In this document: positions 23,830 through 25,393 of the stretch, in pieces
Numbering within the stretch: position 1 is the stretch's first letter
Layout of the letters: each line of letters starts with the position of its first letter
Assembly: GCA_030671985.1 (NCBI GenBank)
Contig: DAOVHI010000001.1
Location: 1 to 25,393 of the forward strand
Length of the DNA: 25,393 nucleotides
Direction of reading: 5' to 3'
Source of the DNA: JAHJDO01 sp030671985 [NCBI: bacterium]
Lineage (GTDB): Bacteria; JAHJDO01
Translations under genes and position numbers: made by a program
Notes under the pieces: model-generated
Database searches by the model: none
Told to the model about the DNA's origin: nothing
The model's input: the letters and a program-made list of their open reading frames with translations, nothing else

Positions 23830-24665
23830 TCCTGCAGTTTTAAGCGGCTTATTCTTTCTTTTATTATTTTAAGAAATTGCTGTTTTTTTTCGGAGTTAAT
23901 GCGAGAAGTTTCTATGATTCTTTTCATAACGCCAAATTTGTTTTCAAATTTTTCGTATCTAATTTTTGGAGGAACGTTTAAGTATTCAGCCAAGTTATCA
24001 AAATCTTCTATTTGTAATTTGTTTTTTTTGCCGTTAATAGTTATAGCCGAATCTTCCTCATTGGGAATAACAAGTTTAGAGCATACAAGATCATAAGCAG
24101 GTGTTAAGCGAATATCATCTTGGTTTTTATAAGAAATGGAGTAATTTTTTAGGTGGGCATCACCATTGCCGAGAATAAAGCTAAGAACAACTCGCTCGAA
24201 AAATAATTGCATATCGTAACCTGGCGCTGAAGATATTTCTTTTAATCTTCGACCTATTTGTTCGACAGATCCTTTATATTTATCCGTTTGTTCAAGAATT
24301 TGCGCAAAATCCTCCTGATGGATCTTTGTTCCTTTTTCCCGATCAAATCTTTTAATCACATAAGCAAGACTATTATCTTTTAAAGGAATCAAACAATGAA
24401 AAGGAATGTCTATATTTAATTCTTCGGCGATATCCATGCAGCACTGTTCGTTTTCCGGAATATTTAAAAAAGTTTGTGTTTGTGGTTTTAATATATATTC
24501 TCCTCCTTCAGCCACGGGGATTAACATATTTTGTTTCTTATCCAACTTAACAGACAGCTTAGGCTGAACTCCTGAAATAGAAAGTTTGCCGGTTAGTTTT
24601 TGTGCCTTCAGAGATATGTCCTCTAAGTTAAAATCAATTATTGGTAGTTTAGAAGAATTAAACAT
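23826..24665 (-). CDS. hipT: HipT toxin kinase (HipA C-terminal type)
   Basis: A 279-residue HipA-like serine/threonine kinase without the N-terminal subdomain of HipA, which is here a separate gene. Visible motifs are the glycine-rich loop SISGVQPKLSV with S29-I30-S31 (the HipT SIS autophosphorylation motif of the E. coli HipBST system), KRFDRE, the catalytic loop LGNGDAHLKNYS and the metal-binding TPAYDL. Characterised HipA and HipT phosphorylate aminoacyl-tRNA synthetases (HipA GltX, E. coli HipT TrpS) and halt growth; the target here is unknown. Catalytic residues appear intact, so the toxin should be active. It follows hipS by three bases. It is slightly shorter than the E. coli protein, mainly at the N-terminus. 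Confidence 0.9.
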   Translation of the reverse strand: MFNSSKLPIIDFNLEDISLKAQKLTGKLSISGVQPKLSVKLDKKQNMLIPVAEGGEYILKPQTQTFLNIPENEQCCMDIAEELNIDIPFHCLIPLKDNSLAYVIKRFDREKGTKIHQEDFAQILEQTDKYKGSVEQIGRRLKEISSAPGYDMQLFFERVVLSFILGNGDAHLKNYSISYKNQDDIRLTPAYDLVCSKLVIPNEEDSAITINGKKNKLQIEDFDNLAEYLNVPPKIRYEKFENKFGVMKRIIETSRINSEKKQQFLKIIKERISRLKLQE

Positions 24666-24668
24666 TTT

Positions 24669-24992
24669 TTATTCCGTTTTTCTTACGGTAACAGCACCGA
24701 TGGTATCGCAACTGGTACTTGCCAACAATAGACCAAAAAAATCTTTGGTGTCGACTTTTAGTGTTCTGCTTACAATATTTAAATACCAGCCTTCAGGAAG
24801 AAGTCCTTTAAAGAAAGCGAATAATTCTTTTGAATAATATGGTTTCTTTCTAAGAGGTAAAGACATTGAAATTGGAATATTTTTTTTAGAAAATTCATTA
24901 TCATACTGAAAAATATAACCATTTTGGGTTTCAGCAATACGCCCCGCTAATTCGTTTTTATAAAAAACATGTGCTTCTCTTAATTTATTCAT
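24669..24992 (-). CDS. hipS: HipS antitoxin (HipA N-terminal subdomain protein)
   Basis: A 107-residue stand-alone version of the HipA N-terminal subdomain. Recognisable stretches are FYKNELAGRIAE, ISMSLPLRKKPYYSKELFAF, FKGLLPEGWYL and DFFGLLLASTSCDTIGAVTV, all standard in HipA N-termini and HipS. In the E. coli HipBST system HipS, not HipB, neutralises HipT. The ATG at 24992 is favoured because MNKLREAHVFYKN is a natural family start and it overlaps the hipB stop by eight bases. Upstream in-frame ATGs at 25004 and 25016 are possible. The gene order B-S-T matches known tripartite modules. Confidence 0.88.
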   Translation of the reverse strand: MNKLREAHVFYKNELAGRIAETQNGYIFQYDNEFSKKNIPISMSLPLRKKPYYSKELFAFFKGLLPEGWYLNIVSRTLKVDTKDFFGLLLASTSCDTIGAVTVRKTE

Positions 24993-25233
24993 GTTTTGCG
25001 GCATGTTGAGGTTCATTTCTCTTTATTTCCGGATGATATCCCAGAAAGTCCAAAACCTGCAGAAGCTTATCCATTCTTATTGTTGTCTTTCCGCGTTCAA
25101 GTTCTCTCAAAAAACGCAAACCGACTCCAGCTCGTTTAGCAAACTCGACTTGTGTTAAACCATTTTTCTTTCGTAAATTTTTTATCTGAGAAGAAATACT
25201 CATCGTGTAGCGAAGTAAATGTTCTTGATTCAT
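24985..25233 (-). CDS. hipB: HipB, XRE-family DNA-binding autorepressor
   Basis: An 82-residue Cro/C1-type regulator. The helix-turn-helix is LTQVEFAKRAGVGLRFLREL, followed by the HipB-like ERGKTTIRMDKLLQVLDFLG. Such proteins bind operators upstream of their own operon and help silence the toxin genes. The ATG at 25233 is chosen: GAGG lies about six bases upstream and a 17-base-spaced promoter ends just before it. Reading further upstream (to 25332) would run through the promoter and operators, and a start at 25203 lacks a ribosome site. It is the first gene of the leftward hipB-hipS-hipT-nuclease unit. Confidence 0.9.
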   Translation of the reverse strand: MNQEHLLRYTMSISSQIKNLRKKNGLTQVEFAKRAGVGLRFLRELERGKTTIRMDKLLQVLDFLGYHPEIKRNEPQHAAKHE

Positions 25234-25243
25234 AATTAACCTC

Positions 25244-25272
25244 ATTATGTCACATATCTGGTATAGTTTCAA
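25244..25272 (-). promoter_or_regulatory. Promoter of the hipBST-nuclease operon
   Basis: Minus-strand TTGAAA (25267-25272), a 17-base spacer and CATAAT (25244-25249). The transcript would start near 25238, leaving a very short leader; the GAGG ribosome site may sit at or just before the transcript end. The operator-like repeats start 20 bases upstream of the -35. Confidence 0.55.
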
Positions 25273-25292
25273 TGTGTTTTTGTAAATTTCAT

Positions 25293-25304
25293 ACCCATTA
25301 GGGC
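25293..25304. promoter_or_regulatory. Candidate HipB operator, site 1
   Basis: ACCC-ATTA-GGGC, an inverted repeat of ACCC-N4-GGGT with one mismatch, inside the wider repeated context ATACCCATTAGGGCGC. It is the nearest of three copies to hipB. Confidence 0.5.
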
Positions 25305-25323
25305 GCAAAAGCATTGTATTTAT

Positions 25324-25335
25324 ACCCTGCAAGGT
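25324..25335. promoter_or_regulatory. Candidate HipB operator, site 2
   Basis: ACCC-TGCA-AGGT, the same inverted repeat with one mismatch, in the context TTATACCCTGCAAGGTC. Its centre is 31 bases (three helical turns) from site 1. Confidence 0.5.
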
Positions 25336-25364
25336 CTATTTTTTGGAAGTGCGACATAATTTAT

Positions 25365-25376
25365 ACCTGATAGGGT
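25365..25376. promoter_or_regulatory. Candidate HipB operator, site 3
   Basis: ACCT-GATA-GGGT, one mismatch from ACCC-N4-GGGT, in the context TTATACCTGATAGGGTGC. Its centre is 41 bases (four helical turns) from site 2. Read on the minus strand, the sites end in GGTATAAAT or GGTATGAAAT, so they could also overlap upstream -10-like sequences. Confidence 0.5.
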
Positions 25377-25393
25377 GCTATTCTTCTGGATAG

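Noticed and set aside
25234-25332. Longer HipB start at 25332
   Set aside because: The added residues would be encoded by the promoter and an operator-like repeat; the ATG at 25233 has a ribosome site.

Overview
The window reads as a chromosomal segment of a moderately AT-rich Gram-negative bacterium. The Gram-negative call rests on a Kdo transferase (waaA) and an SPFH protease modulator (hflK). No gene fixes the species. The mix of a TM1651-type EF-G, yebC-ruvC-ruvA, a DUF4015 protein with LysM, AmrS and DUF4321 would suit an uncultured anaerobic lineage, but that placement is inference. I see no tRNA, rRNA, CRISPR array or transposase. No gene-free stretch exceeds 300 bases; the largest gaps are 12662-12856, 2035-2201 and 22098-22224.

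Left and centre (1-15.0 kb) are mostly housekeeping. serS and the 5' part of hflK run leftward. A divergent operon runs rightward: an EF-G-2-like GTPase, yebC, ruvC and ruvA. It meets a leftward secreted DUF4015/LysM protein. Next come a HIT-family hydrolase and the dnaG-rpoD pair, then a leftward amrS-DUF4321 pair and a leftward tauE-like permease-waaA pair. Between amrS and waaA is a small repeat-bearing spacer: a perfect 24-bp palindrome, and a second element that supplies the last codons and stop of waaA.

15.0-21.1 kb is a tightly packed rightward metabolic operon. A DeoR/GlpR-type repressor comes first, with a strong promoter and tandem 10-bp repeats. It is followed by mannitol-1-phosphate dehydrogenase, a zinc alcohol/polyol dehydrogenase, and the E1-alpha, E1-beta and E2 components of a 2-oxoacid or acetoin dehydrogenase complex. 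Almost every junction is a 4-base ATGA overlap. No E3, sugar kinase or transporter is present, so those activities must come from elsewhere.

21.2-25.4 kb is an accessory block, all leftward. It holds a tripartite HipBST toxin-antitoxin module (hipB, hipS, hipT), then a secreted endonuclease/exonuclease/phosphatase protein whose start overlaps the hipT stop by four bases, then a DUF3800-like protein. Upstream of hipB are a good promoter and three copies of a short inverted repeat spaced by about three and four helical turns, the likely HipB operators. The hipT-nuclease coupling and the co-oriented DUF3800-like gene are the best candidates for something undescribed.
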